A DNA stretch of 64,000 nt. Origin: Paenarthrobacter sp. PH39-S1 (lineage in GTDB: Bacteria > Actinomycetota > Actinomycetes > Actinomycetales > Micrococcaceae). This document shows, one piece after another, positions 8,504 to 25,663 of this stretch (its first letter is position 1; the number at the start of each line of letters is the position of its first letter). The position numbers were made by a program, and so were the translations under genes. The notes beneath the pieces were generated by a model. The model worked only from the letters and a program-made list of their open reading frames with translations. It did not search any database and was not told where the DNA came from. The stretch is taken from assembly GCF_030063245.1 (NCBI RefSeq), contig NZ_JASISR010000023.1, positions 1-64,000 on the forward strand, in the 5' to 3' direction.

Positions 8504-10219
8504 ATGGACTTTTCGCAACGGTACCGGGTGATTGAATCCAAGGACGCCCGCTTCGACGGGCAGTTCTTCACCGCGGTGCGCACCACCGGCATTTATTGCC
8601 GCCCGTCGTGCCCCGCCAGGACCCCGAAGCCCGCCAACGTTTCTTTCTTCCAAACGTCGGCCGCGGCCCACGACGCCGGGTACCGCGCCTGCAAACGGTG
8701 CCTGCCGGAAGCAGTTCCCGGTAGTCCGGATTGGAACGTCCGTTCCGACGTCGCGGCCCGCGCGATGCGGTTAATCGCCGACGGCGTCATGGACCGCGGC
8801 GGCGTGAGGGAACTTTCCGCCCGGCTTGGCTATTCCAGCCGCCAGCTCAACAGGATCGTGACCGCCGAGCTGGGTGCCGGTCCACTGGCTCTGGCACGGG
8901 CCAGCCGCGCTCAGACCGCCCGCACTCTTCTGACCGCTTCGGACATCACGTCAGCCGATATCGCATTCGCCGCGGGATTCAACAGCATCCGTCAGTTTAA
9001 TGAAACCGTGGCCGAGGTATTTTCCATGACTCCAACCGCATTGCGCACACGAGGCCAACGCCGACATCAGCACTCGCATTCCGCGGTCTCGGCTGCCGGA
9101 TCTCGGGCTGGCAGGACCTCGGATGCCGGATCTCGGGCTGGCAGGACCCTGGCTGCTGGGACGTTGGCTGCCAGCACCTTGGCCGGCGCCACCTCACCTT
9201 CCGGCCTAGGGGCAGCCGGGGATTCCGAAGTTGCCGGATCGGCACGGGGCACGCCGGCTGAGCTATCGTTGACGCTGCCTTTCCGGAAGCCCTTCGATCC
9301 GGGAATCTTCGCCTTCCTGGCTGCCCGCGCCGTGGCAGGTGTGGAGGAAGGGGACGCCAACCGGTACGCACGCGCCTTAGCTCTCCAGTGCGGGCACGGT
9401 TGTTTTGAGCTGCGCTGGACGGGAGCCGCACTGGAGCTCACCGCCCGGTTGGAGGATCTGCGTGACCTTCCGGCCCTGCTCAGCCGGGTGCGCCGGCTCT
9501 TCGACCTCGATGCGGACCCCGTCGGCATCGATGCCGTGCTGAGCGCGGACCCCGTCATGGCACGCCGTGTCACGCTGGTTCCCGGCATTCGTCTGCCGGG
9601 TGCTTTGGATGCCGGCGAAATTCTCATCCGGGCCATGATCGGCCAGCAGATCACCGTGGCGGCCGCGCGCACCGCGCTCAACCAACTGGCCGCCGTCGGA
9701 CTTCCCAGCCGGACGCCGTCGGGCACGTTGGTACGGCATTTCCCGACGCCGGCGCTGATTGCCGAACACGGACCTGGAATTCTGCGTGGGCCGCGCAGAC
9801 GGATCGAATCGGTCTGCGCCGTCGCCGGATTGCTCGCCAGCGGCGAGCTCGTTCTCGGCATCGAAGATGACCTTTCGGCGCTGACCGCGAAGCTGCTGCC
9901 GTTGCCGGGAATCGGTCCGTGGACGGTCGGATACGTTGCGATGCGGGTGCTCGGGGCGCCGGACGTTTTTCTGACCAGCGACGCGGCAGTCCGCAACGGC
10001 TTCGCCAGGCTCAACGAAAGACCCGAGGGCACTCACCGGTCTGAGGGGAGGGGCGCGGCCAGCTCCTGGACCGGCGCACTGTCCCTCACTCACTATGCCG
10101 CCCGGTTCAGTCCGTGGCGCTCCTACGCCACCATGCATCTGTGGCGCACCGCCGCCGCCAAAGCAGCGGCGGCCACCATAGCTCCACAAACCACATCCCA
10201 TGAGAAAGCATCGCAATGA
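8504..10219 (+). CDS. alkA: Ada-AraC-AlkA fusion: alkylation-response DNA glycosylase
   Basis: A 571-residue fusion. Residues 1-75 form the Ada metal-binding domain with Cys32, Cys36, Cys63 and Cys66; its methyl-accepting cysteine senses methyl phosphotriesters. Residues 80-180 are an AraC-type DNA-binding domain. Residues about 245-520 are the AlkA glycosylase, with the helix-hairpin-helix LPGIGPWTVGY and catalytic Asp493 in LTSDAAVRN. It excises alkylated bases and probably also activates transcription. The linker at about 186-235 contains an in-frame 30-bp tandem repeat (GSRAGRTSDA/GSRAGRTLAA). It overlaps ogt by an ATGA junction, so the two are co-translated. Confidence 0.93.
   Translation: MDFSQRYRVIESKDARFDGQFFTAVRTTGIYCRPSCPARTPKPANVSFFQTSAAAHDAGYRACKRCLPEAVPGSPDWNVRSDVAARAMRLIADGVMDRGGVRELSARLGYSSRQLNRIVTAELGAGPLALARASRAQTARTLLTASDITSADIAFAAGFNSIRQFNETVAEVFSMTPTALRTRGQRRHQHSHSAVSAAGSRAGRTSDAGSRAGRTLAAGTLAASTLAGATSPSGLGAAGDSEVAGSARGTPAELSLTLPFRKPFDPGIFAFLAARAVAGVEEGDANRYARALALQCGHGCFELRWTGAALELTARLEDLRDLPALLSRVRRLFDLDADPVGIDAVLSADPVMARRVTLVPGIRLPGALDAGEILIRAMIGQQITVAAARTALNQLAAVGLPSRTPSGTLVRHFPTPALIAEHGPGILRGPRRRIESVCAVAGLLASGELVLGIEDDLSALTAKLLPLPGIGPWTVGYVAMRVLGAPDVFLTSDAAVRNGFARLNERPEGTHRSEGRGAASSWTGALSLTHYAARFSPWRSYATMHLWRTAAAKAAAATIAPQTTSHEKASQ
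9094..9153 (+). repeat. In-frame 30-bp tandem repeat in alkA linker
   Basis: Two copies of a 30-bp unit encode the decapeptide G-S-R-A-G-R-T-(S/L)-(D/A)-A. They are followed by weaker Ala/Thr/Leu-rich copies. The repeat lengthens the linker between the regulatory half and the glycosylase half. Confidence 0.85.
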
Positions 10220-10713
10220 TCGCCGAGACCCTGACCATGAATACGCCGGACGGACCCTTCACTGTCATTTCCGCCGACGGGGCCGTGCTGGCCTCCGGTT
10301 GGACCGCCGAGCTGGACGAGCTCACGGGCCAGATCCATCCGACGCTGCGCCCCGCCGGCTACACCGCCGTGCGGTCGCTCGGGTCCATCTCCGACGCCGT
10401 CGCCGCCTATTACGACGGACGGCCCGAGGACATCATGGATGTCACGGTGCTGCAGAAATCCGGGCCATTCCGGGCCCACGCCTGGGATGTGCTGCGCACG
10501 GTCTCCCCCGGGAAACCCGTCACGTATACCGAATACGCGCTGCTGGCGGGAAACCCAGCCGCGGTGCGGGCCGCGGCAAGCGCCTGCGCCTTCAATGCCG
10601 CGGCACTCTTTGTGCCGTGCCACCGGGTGGTCCGGACCGACGGGACGTTGGGCGGCTTCCGCTGGGGGCTGCAGATAAAGGGACGCCTGCTGGCCCGCGA
10701 AGCCGTGGCCTGA
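10216..10713 (+). CDS. ogt: Methylated-DNA--protein-cysteine methyltransferase
   Basis: Suicide repair enzyme that moves the methyl group from O6-methylguanine to its own cysteine. It has 165 residues. The active-site motif PCHRVV places the acceptor at Cys135. It is followed by GGFRWG, as in the family. Translation probably starts at the ATG overlapping the alkA stop (ATGA). With Ada-AlkA just upstream this is a two-gene adaptive-response unit. Confidence 0.95.
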   Translation: MIAETLTMNTPDGPFTVISADGAVLASGWTAELDELTGQIHPTLRPAGYTAVRSLGSISDAVAAYYDGRPEDIMDVTVLQKSGPFRAHAWDVLRTVSPGKPVTYTEYALLAGNPAAVRAAASACAFNAAALFVPCHRVVRTDGTLGGFRWGLQIKGRLLAREAVA

Positions 10714-10820
10714 TCGGCCGTCAGGCGGCGCGGCATCTACTGCGCCGGGTGACGTTGACCGCCCCCGCGGATCGATCGGTGGGCCGGATTGGAGGACAAA
10801 GTCGGTGACGTTGCGGGCGG

Positions 10821-11609
10821 CTATTTGGGCGCGACGCCGGACGGCCATGGGAGCAGTTCTGGGAGGTCGACGGCGTCTGCCGCGGCTTCGGCGCGCAGGC
10901 TGCCCAGACTCGGTGTCCGGCCGGCGAGCCACGCGGCGAGATCCGTCAACATCCCGCTGACCGACACGGAGCTTCCGCCGCTGTTTTTGTTTTCCAGCGT
11001 CAGCGCGGGCAGCCCGAGCGGCTGAAGTTTCAGCCGCAGGCCCGCAGGAACCCGGGGCTGGAGGAAGCCGAATAGGTGGCTGCAGAATTCGCCCGACCAG
11101 GTTTCCGGGCCCCGACCCACCTCCAAATCGGACAGGTGGATCACCAGCTCCCGCCAGAGAGCCAGCCCGCCGTCATAAACAACGCCGTTTCGGTAGGTGA
11201 TCGGCAGCTGCCAGCCCGCCTCATCGAGACCGCGCAGATCCGTCAGGACCCGGTTCAGCGCGCCCTGCAGCGCGGCGAGGTGTTCCGCGGCCGTGTTGCC
11301 CGCAGCGACCTCGATCGAGCGTGTTCTGCCCTCAAACCCGCCGTCGTAGAATTCGATACTTTCACCTTGGGCGGCATATTCGCACTGGCGCGCCACGGCA
11401 TTGGCGACCCCCCTCAAATGGGCCAGCACGTGGCCGCGGGTCCAGCCCGGGAGCGCGGAGGGAGCGCTGATCTCGTTCTCCGTCAGCGCGGTGGTTTTGG
11501 CCAGCAGGATCTCTGCAGCGGCGTCGAGATCGGCCAGCAATTCGTCAGTCGAAATTCTGGCGCTGGAAGGCCATCTCGTGAACGGTTCGGTGGAGGAAGG
11601 CTCAGTCAT
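10821..11609 (-). CDS. Maleylpyruvate isomerase family mycothiol-dependent enzyme
   Basis: A 262-residue protein of the DinB-like superfamily found in mycothiol-producing Actinobacteria. The N-terminal helical bundle shows LPGWTRGHVLAHLRGVANA, the family hallmark with metal-binding histidines, and WRELVIHLSDLEVG. The true reaction is unknown: most members are annotated by similarity to maleylpyruvate isomerase, which uses mycothiol as cofactor. It lies downstream of argH on the same strand with an 88-base gap, and is convergent with ogt. Confidence 0.8.
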   Translation of the reverse strand: MTEPSSTEPFTRWPSSARISTDELLADLDAAAEILLAKTTALTENEISAPSALPGWTRGHVLAHLRGVANAVARQCEYAAQGESIEFYDGGFEGRTRSIEVAAGNTAAEHLAALQGALNRVLTDLRGLDEAGWQLPITYRNGVVYDGGLALWRELVIHLSDLEVGRGPETWSGEFCSHLFGFLQPRVPAGLRLKLQPLGLPALTLENKNSGGSSVSVSGMLTDLAAWLAGRTPSLGSLRAEAAADAVDLPELLPWPSGVAPK

Positions 11610-11697
11610 GGAGACAGCCTAGCGCAGACAACCCAGCGCCGGTCGGTGGGGTAACGGGGGCACCCGCCAGCAAACCGCAACCACCACCGCCAAACGT

Positions 11698-14366
<2,669 letters not shown>

Positions 14367-14430
14367 TACATGCTCCTCAATTGGGTGTCATTCATCTTGA
14401 AACTACGTTAAAGGCTCCGGCGCTGGCGGG

Positions 14431-14960
14431 CTACCAGTTCGCCGATGGCTCGGCCGCGAACTGCAGGAAACGCCCGGCAACGTCGGCCCCGCCCTGCGGG
14501 TCACGGGTGATCAGCATTACCGTGTCGTCGCCGGCGATGCTGCCCAGTACGGTGGGCATCACCGAATGATCGATCGCCAGGGCCAGAAAATTCGCCGCCC
14601 CCGGTGGGGTCCGCAGCACCACAATGTTCGCCGACGCCTCGGCCGTGACGAGAAGTTCGGCGCACAGCCTGGTCAACCGAGCGTCCAGCAGCTCCTGCGA
14701 AACGGCCGAATGCGGGGTTCGGTCGCCGCCTTCCCGCGGCAGTGCATACACCAGGGTGCCGCCTTCTCCCCGGACCCGGACGGCCCCGAGCTCCACAAGA
14801 TCCCGCGACAGCGTTGCCTGCCCCACGACGAGTCCGTCATCGGCCAGCAGCGCCGCGAGCTCCGCCTGTGACCGCACGGGTCGGCTCGTCAGCAGGGCAA
14901 CGATGCGGCCCTGTCTGGCGGTTTTAGTGGCCGGCATCCCGGCGGCGGGGGCGGCGCTCA

Positions 14961-14961
<1 letters not shown>
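14431..14961 (-). CDS. argR: Arginine repressor
   Basis: Arginine-responsive DNA-binding hexamer that represses the arginine genes. It has 176 residues. The winged-helix domain (about 15-85) contains VRSQAELAALLADDGL and ATLSRDLVELGAVRV. The C-terminal arginine-binding and oligomerisation domain contains IVVLRTPPGAANFLALAID and GSIAGDDTVMLI. The start overlaps the argF stop by one base (TGATG), so it is in the operon it controls. Its probable operators are upstream of argC. Confidence 0.96.
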
Positions 14962-17331
<2,370 letters not shown>

Positions 17332-17335
<4 letters not shown>

Positions 17336-18231
17336 GATGGTTCCCCTTCGTCCGGAAAAACCTGGGTGCCGTTACCGGCGGTTGTGATGAGCTCCAGCAG
17401 CATGGAATGCGCGCTCCTGCCGTCCACCACGGCGGCACGCTGCACGCCGCCGTCGACCGCCTTCAGGCAGGCGGTCATCTTCGGGATCATGCCCGATTCC
17501 AGACCGGGCAGCAAATTGCGCAGCTCGGTGGCGCCAATCGCGGAGATCAGCGACGATTTGTCCGGCCAGCGGGCGTAAAGGCCTTCCACATCGGTCAGAA
17601 TCACCAGCCTGGAGGCCTGCAGCGCCACCGCCAGCGCGGCCGCGGCGGTATCAGCGTTGACGTTGAGCACCGATTCCGCATGCCCGAGCTCCGGTGCCAC
17701 GGTGGAAATGACCGGGATCCGGCCGGCATCGAGCAGGTTCAGGATGGACCCCGGGTTCACACCCACCACCTCGCCCACCTGGCCCAGGTCGACGTGCTCG
17801 CCGTCGACCGTGGTCCCGGTGCGCTCGGCTTGCAGCAGCGCACCGTCCTCCCCGGACAATCCCACGGCATAGGGCCCGTGGGCGTTGATGAGCCCCACCA
17901 GCTCGCGCCCCACTTGTCCCGTGAGCACCATCCGGACCACGTCCATGGCCTCCGGCGTGGTGACCCGCAGCCCGCCCTTGAACTCCGATTCAATGCCCAG
18001 CCGGCCCAGCATCGCGTTGATCTGCGGGCCGCCGCCGTGCACCACCACCGGCTTGATGCCCACGTGGTGCAGGAAGACGATGTCCTCGGCGAACGCCCGG
18101 CGCAGCTCGTCGTTGATCATGGCGTTTCCGCCGTATTTAACGACGACGACGGTGCCGGCGAAGCGCTGGATCCAAGGCAGCGCTTCGATCAGTGTGGCGG
18201 CCTTATCCTGGGCTGCTGCGACCGATGTCAT
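17332..18231 (-). CDS. argB: Acetylglutamate kinase
   Basis: Phosphorylates N-acetylglutamate, the committed and usually arginine-inhibited step. It has 299 residues of the amino acid kinase fold: [10 protein letters not shown] near the N-terminus, [10 protein letters not shown] for substrate binding and LTDVEGLY in the ATP-binding half. The stop overlaps the argD start (ATGA). An 88-base gap separates it from argJ and shows no promoter that I can identify. Confidence 0.97.
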
Positions 18232-18319
18232 GAACGGATCCTTATGTTTCGGTGGGTCAAATTTCGGTGGCCGAACCGGATGCGGTCGCTACGGGTTGGA
18301 CCGGTGGCTGCGGCGCGGG

Positions 18320-20660
<2,341 letters not shown>

Positions 20661-20675
20661 TTCGCGGCACCTCCT

Positions 20676-20739
20676 CCAACTGAGTCGCAGATATGGCACC
20701 CAAAAGGCGATTTGAGTGCCATAAATGCGACCCAGTTGG
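20676..20739. repeat. 24-bp inverted repeat, REP-like palindrome
   Basis: The left arm (20676-20699) begins CCAACTGAGTCGCA and ends TATGGCAC. The right arm (20716-20739) is its reverse complement with 3 mismatches in 24 and a 16-base loop. It lies between divergent argC and the quinone oxidoreductase gene. There is no T-run, so it is not a simple terminator. It resembles palindromic repeats I associate with Arthrobacter intergenic regions, but it occurs only once here. Confidence 0.75.
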
Positions 20740-20816
20740 GACGGGAGGTTTGCGGCAGGTCCTAGCATGGAGATGAGACCCATCCGCATATCCAGCTGAG
20801 CAAATGGAGCCATCTC

Positions 20817-21791
20817 ATGAGCGAGAACATGAAAGCGATTGTCGTCACGGAGACCGGTGGTCCCGATGTCCTGCGGGCAGCCGACGTCCCGATGCCGCTG
20901 GCCGGACCCGGTGAACTGCTGATCAAGGTGGCCGCCAGCGGGGTGAATTTCATCGAGACATACCAGCGCAGCGGCCACTACGCCATTGATCTGCCGTATA
21001 CCCCAGGTTCTGAAGCTGCGGGCAGCATCGTCGCGGTAGGGGACGGCGTGGAGGACTTCGCCGTCGGGCAACGCGTCGCCACCGCGGAGGGCCGGTCAAC
21101 CTATGCCGAGTTCACCGTCGTCGAAGCCGCGAAGGCGCTTCAGGTTCCCGATGGAGTGTCCGACGACGTAGCTGCCGCACTGCCGCTGCAGGGCATGACG
21201 GCGCATTACCTGATCAACTCCTCCTACCATGTGGAGCCAGGGCAGACGGTGCTGACCCATGCCGGTGCCGGCGGCGTCGGGCTGCTGCTCATTCAGCTGC
21301 TCAAGGACCGCGGCGCACGGGTGATCAGCACCGTCTCCACCGACGAAAAGGAAGCGCTGGCACGCGGGGCCGGGGCGGACGAGGTGTTGCGCTATGACGG
21401 CTTTCCCGAGCGGGTGCGCGCAATCACCGACGGAACCGGTGTTGATGTCGTTTACGACGGCGTCGGAAAGAATACGTTTGACGGCTCGCTTAGAGCGCTG
21501 CGGCTGCGCGGAACGCTGGTACTCTACGGAGCCGCGTCCGGTCCGGTGCCGCCGTTTGATCTGCAGCGGCTTAACGCGGGCGGCTCACTGAGCATCACCC
21601 GGCCGAAGCTGGGAGACTTCCTGCAGAATCCGCAGGAACGCCGCTGGCGGTCCGAGGAGGTTTTCACGGCCGCCGCCACCGGGAAACTGGAGGTGCGGAT
21701 CGGTGCACGCTATCCGCTGGCCGAGGCAGCACAGGCACACACCGATCTGCAGGCCCGCAAAACCACCGGCAAAGTTCTGCTCGTGCCTTAG
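20817..21791 (+). CDS. Quinone oxidoreductase (zeta-crystallin family)
   Basis: NADPH-dependent medium-chain reductase of 324 residues that transfers electrons to quinones. It has a GroES-like N-terminal half (LIKVAASGVNFIETYQRSG, PGSEAAGSI) and a Rossmann half with HAGAGGVGLLLIQL. It has no zinc-binding cysteines, as expected for the QOR branch. A GGAG sits 8 bases before the ATG at 20817. It interrupts the usual pheT-argC neighbourhood and stands alone on the plus strand. Confidence 0.9.
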   Translation: MSENMKAIVVTETGGPDVLRAADVPMPLAGPGELLIKVAASGVNFIETYQRSGHYAIDLPYTPGSEAAGSIVAVGDGVEDFAVGQRVATAEGRSTYAEFTVVEAAKALQVPDGVSDDVAAALPLQGMTAHYLINSSYHVEPGQTVLTHAGAGGVGLLLIQLLKDRGARVISTVSTDEKEALARGAGADEVLRYDGFPERVRAITDGTGVDVVYDGVGKNTFDGSLRALRLRGTLVLYGAASGPVPPFDLQRLNAGGSLSITRPKLGDFLQNPQERRWRSEEVFTAAATGKLEVRIGARYPLAEAAQAHTDLQARKTTGKVLLVP

Positions 21792-21803
21792 TCTCCGTCA
21801 CCT

Positions 21804-21829
21804 TGCGCCCATCGATCCCGATGGGTGCA
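21804..21829 (+). terminator. Hairpin after the quinone oxidoreductase gene
   Basis: TGCGCCCATC pairs with GATGGGTGCA (one G-T pair) around a 6-base loop, starting 13 bases after the stop codon. No U-tract follows, which is common for actinobacterial terminators. It also lies downstream of convergent pheT and could serve both genes. Confidence 0.5.
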
Positions 21830-21902
21830 GCACTTCGCACCCAGGTCCCAGCATTAAAACATGGGCGCGAAGAGCTACACCGATAGGGAAAAGGGCGCGG
21901 CG

Positions 21903-24449
21903 CTAGCCCCTCAGGACTGCTCCGAACCGTTCGGCGGCAACTGCAACGGCCGCTTCCCGGGCCGCGGTGGCTTCGTCCGCTGTCAGCGTCCTGTCATCGG
22001 CCCGGAACCGCAGCCCGAAGGCCAAGGACTTCCGGTCCTCGCCGATCCCGGTTCCGCGGTAGTCATCGAACAGCGCTACATCTTCGAGCAGTTCCCCGGC
22101 CCCCTCGCGAAGTGCCGCCAGCACGTCTTCGGCCGGAATCCGGGCCGGAACCACGAGGGCAACATCCTGGGTGGCGATCGGAAAGGTGGAGATGTGCTTG
22201 GCCACAATGACGTCCGGCGCGGCCTCGAACAGCTGGTCGGCGTCCAGTTCCAGCGCCACCGAGCGGGCAGGCATATCCAGCTCCGCCAACAGCTTCGGAT
22301 GGAGCTCACCGGCGTAACCGACAACATCCCCGCTGCGCAGTGTCAGCACCGCGGTGCGCCCGGGGTGGAACGCCTGGTGCAAACCCTGGCTGATCACCAC
22401 CTCGACGCCGAGGACAGCGCCGATGAGGCGGACAAAATCCAGGGCGTCAGCATAGTCCCAGGCCCGCGCGGAGTGGCCCGCGGCCAGCGGGGAATCCTTG
22501 CCCGTCAGTACGGCGCCGATGTGCAGCGGCTGCTCCGGCACCCCATCATAGAGCGCGGCCAACACGTCCTCGGAAGGCAGCAGGCCCAGCGGCGGAATGC
22601 TTTCGGTGCCCTGCGTTCCGTCCGGGAGGAACACCAACCCGGCCTCAAACAGGGCCACGTCGCGGAAGCCGCGGGAATGGTTGCGCTTGGCCACCTCGAT
22701 CAGCCCCGGCAGGATCGAGGTCCGCAGGTAGCCGTTTTCCTCGCTCAACGGGTTTGCCAGCTTGATGGCGGAACGCTCAGCCCCGGCGTCGGCCACACCG
22801 AACGTGTCGTTGTCTTCCTTGGAAATGAAAGGGTAGGCCAGGACTTCGGTCAGGCCGGCGTCGGCCAAAGCCTGCAGTGCACGACGGCGGAGCTGCTGTG
22901 GGCGCGAGAGGCCGCGGCCTGGCGGGGCCACCGGGAGCGTGGCGGGAATCTTGTCGTAGCCGACCAGCCGCGCTATTTCCTCGGTCAGATCTTCCGGCGT
23001 TTCCAGGTCGTGGCGCCAGCTAGGGGCGGTGACCCGGTAGCCGCCGTCGATCTTTTCCACCGTGCCGCCCACATCGGTGAGCGCCGTGACGATCTGGCCA
23101 TCGGTGAAGTCGATGCCGATCAGGGCGGAGGCAAAGCCGGACGGCAGCGTGATAGTGACCGCCGCGGGCTCGGTGCCGACGTCGGTCACGGTGGTCTCCT
23201 CGGTGCCGCCGGCCAGTTCCACGAGCAGGTCGATGACACGCTGCGCGGCCTTGTCGGCCATCTGCCAGTCGACGCCGCGTTCGAAGCGCTTGGACGCCTC
23301 GGATGGCAGTTTGTGACGGCGGCGGGAGCGCGCGACGCTCACCTCGTCAAAGTGGGCGGCCTCGACCAGGACGTTGACGGTGGCGTCAGAACACTCGGTG
23401 GAGGCACCGCCCATGAGACCGGCGATGCCGATCGGGCCCGCACCGTCGGTAATGAGTAGGTCCTCCGGGTCGAGGGTGCGCACCTTGCCGTCGAGGGTCC
23501 GCAGGGTCTCCCCCGGGGCTGCGCGCCGAACCACGATGCCGTCGGCCAGTTTGTCGGCGTCGTAGCAATGGGTCGGTTGGCCTAGTTCAAACATCACATA
23601 GTTTGAAATGTCGACCGGCAGCGAGATGGACCGCATGCCTGCCAGGCGCAGACGGGCGGACATCCAGGCCGGTGTTGGCGCGGTCGGGTTAATTCCGTGG
23701 ACCGTCCGTGCTACAAAACGGTCGCAGCCGGGCTTGCCGTAGATGGGGGCCGCATCCTCGAGCCGCACCGGATAACCGGCGCCGCTGGAACGTGTGACAG
23801 ATATCCGTGCCGCCGGATCGAGGAAGGCGGTGCCGGTGGCGTGCGCGAATTCACGGGCCACGCCGCGGATGCTGAGCACATAGCCGCGGTCCGGCGTCAC
23901 GTTGATTTCGGCGGCCTCGTCATGGAGGCCGAGCAGTTCGAGGGCGTCCGTGCCGATCTCGGGGTCCAGGCCCAGAGTGCCCAGCACCAGGATACCGTCG
24001 TGGTCCTCGCCGATGCCCAGCTCACGCACCGAGGCAATCATGCCGGCAGAGACGTGCCCATAGGTTGTCCGGGGCGCGATTCTGAAGTCTCCGGGCAGCA
24101 CGGCGCCGGGGAGGGTGACCACCACCTTGTCCCCAACCTCGAAGTTGTGGGCGCCGCAGACGATGCCCTGCACGCCCGACGGATCAACGCCGTCGCCTGT
24201 CAGGGTCTGGGTCAGGCCTTCGGGGACAACGCGGACCTCGCACCAGTTGATGGTCTTGCCGTTGGTTTGCGGCTCCGCCTGGAGCGAGAGCACCTGGCCG
24301 ACGACAATCGGGCCGCTGATATCATCGCCCGGGCGGTGCACACCCTCTTCCTCAAAACCGACTTTGACCAGTTCGGCCATCACATCTTCGGCAGTCGCGT
24401 CCGCCGGTACCTGCGCAAACCCGCGCAGCCAGGAAAGTGGGATTCTCAT
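21903..24449 (-). CDS. pheT: Phenylalanine--tRNA ligase beta subunit
   Basis: Beta chain of the alpha2-beta2 synthetase; it carries editing and tRNA-binding functions. It has 848 residues in the usual bacterial order: N-terminal tRNA-binding fold (about 40-150), B3/B4 editing region, B5 domain, a catalytic-like core, and the C-terminal anticodon-binding FDX-ACB domain (AKHISTFPIATQDVALVV onward). It starts 2 bases after the pheS stop. Confidence 0.97.
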   Translation of the reverse strand: MRIPLSWLRGFAQVPADATAEDVMAELVKVGFEEEGVHRPGDDISGPIVVGQVLSLQAEPQTNGKTINWCEVRVVPEGLTQTLTGDGVDPSGVQGIVCGAHNFEVGDKVVVTLPGAVLPGDFRIAPRTTYGHVSAGMIASVRELGIGEDHDGILVLGTLGLDPEIGTDALELLGLHDEAAEINVTPDRGYVLSIRGVAREFAHATGTAFLDPAARISVTRSSGAGYPVRLEDAAPIYGKPGCDRFVARTVHGINPTAPTPAWMSARLRLAGMRSISLPVDISNYVMFELGQPTHCYDADKLADGIVVRRAAPGETLRTLDGKVRTLDPEDLLITDGAGPIGIAGLMGGASTECSDATVNVLVEAAHFDEVSVARSRRRHKLPSEASKRFERGVDWQMADKAAQRVIDLLVELAGGTEETTVTDVGTEPAAVTITLPSGFASALIGIDFTDGQIVTALTDVGGTVEKIDGGYRVTAPSWRHDLETPEDLTEEIARLVGYDKIPATLPVAPPGRGLSRPQQLRRRALQALADAGLTEVLAYPFISKEDNDTFGVADAGAERSAIKLANPLSEENGYLRTSILPGLIEVAKRNHSRGFRDVALFEAGLVFLPDGTQGTESIPPLGLLPSEDVLAALYDGVPEQPLHIGAVLTGKDSPLAAGHSARAWDYADALDFVRLIGAVLGVEVVISQGLHQAFHPGRTAVLTLRSGDVVGYAGELHPKLLAELDMPARSVALELDADQLFEAAPDVIVAKHISTFPIATQDVALVVPARIPAEDVLAALREGAGELLEDVALFDDYRGTGIGEDRKSLAFGLRFRADDRTLTADEATAAREAAVAVAAERFGAVLRG

Positions 24450-24451
24450 GC

Positions 24452-25597
24452 CTAGATCTCCATCCCGAAGTGCTCGCTGAAACGTACATCGCCCTCGATC
24501 ATGTCCCGCATATCGCCGACCTCATTGCGGAACATCAGGGCACGTTCAATGCCCATGCCAAAGGCAAAACCTGAATAAGTCTGTGGATCAATACCGGCCG
24601 CGCGGAGCACGTTCGGATTGACCATCCCGCAGCCGCCCCATTCAATCCAACGCGGGCCGCCCTTGGCACCGGGATGCCAGATGTCCAGTTCCGCGGACGG
24701 TTCGGTGAACGGAAAGAAGTTTGGACGCAGCCGGACCTTCGCCTCATCGCCGAAGAGCTGGCGGGTGAAATGCTCCAGTGTGCCCACCAGATCCGCCATG
24801 GAAAGGTCCTTATCGATCGCCAGGCCCTCGAACTGGTGGAACACCGGGGTGTGCGTCGCATCGAGCTCGTCGGTGCGGAACACTTTACCCGGGCACAACA
24901 CGTAAATGGGCAGCTCCCGTTCCAGCATGGACCGCACCTGCACCGGGGAGGTGTGTGTGCGCAGCACCAGATGAGCCTCCGGAGGCTCCACGAATAAGGT
25001 GTCCTGCATTTCGCGCGCCGGGTGGTCCGGCTTGAAGTTCAGCGCGTCAAAGTTGAACCACTCGCTCTCCAGCTCCGGCCCTTCCGCGATTTCCCAGCCC
25101 ATGCCCACAAAGATGTCGCTCACGCGCTCCTGCAGCGTGGAAAGCGGGTGCCGTGCGCCGGCACGACGGCGGCGCGCAGCCGCGGTGACGTCGACGGTTT
25201 CCTCGACCAGGATCCGCGCGGCGTCTTCGGCCTCCAGCTCGGCGGTCCGGGCCGCGAGCGCCTTACTGACCTGGCCGCGCGACGCGCCCATCAGCTTGCC
25301 GGCCGCTGCCTTCTGCTCCTTGGCCAGCGAGCCGATGCCGCGGTTGGCCAGGCTCAGCGGGGACTTTTCCCCCGTGTGCGCCAGCCGCGCGGCCTTGAGC
25401 CCGTCCAGCGTGGCGGCGGCGGCGAAGGCGGCAACCGCCTGCCCGACGGCGGCAGTTATGGACGCTTCGTCGGTCGGGTCGGGTGCGGCCTGCGCGCCAA
25501 GGACCGCCTCCGGTACCGCCTCCGGGACCAATGCCGGTACCGTTTCGGGTACCGCGGCGTCTGCTGCTGGGGCGGATTTCTCGGTTTTGTCAGACAT
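24452..25597 (-). CDS. pheS: Phenylalanine--tRNA ligase alpha subunit
   Basis: Catalytic class II subunit of 381 residues. Motif 2 and 3 regions include THTSPVQVRSML, HQFEGLAIDKD and GFAFGMGIERALM. The N-terminus has about 30 extra residues, a low-complexity Val-Pro-Glu-rich segment (VPETVPALVPEAVPEAV), before the coiled-coil domain. The upstream leader (25598-25750) contains an 18/19-bp duplication and no visible Phe-rich attenuator peptide. Confidence 0.97.
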   Translation of the reverse strand: MSDKTEKSAPAADAAVPETVPALVPEAVPEAVLGAQAAPDPTDEASITAAVGQAVAAFAAAATLDGLKAARLAHTGEKSPLSLANRGIGSLAKEQKAAAGKLMGASRGQVSKALAARTAELEAEDAARILVEETVDVTAAARRRRAGARHPLSTLQERVSDIFVGMGWEIAEGPELESEWFNFDALNFKPDHPAREMQDTLFVEPPEAHLVLRTHTSPVQVRSMLERELPIYVLCPGKVFRTDELDATHTPVFHQFEGLAIDKDLSMADLVGTLEHFTRQLFGDEAKVRLRPNFFPFTEPSAELDIWHPGAKGGPRWIEWGGCGMVNPNVLRAAGIDPQTYSGFAFGMGIERALMFRNEVGDMRDMIEGDVRFSEHFGMEI

Positions 25598-25663
25598 CTA
25601 CTGTTGTTACCTAAGCTCGTCAGGACAGGGTGGCGGGTCGGTTTCCCGCCCCGCCCAGTCTAG

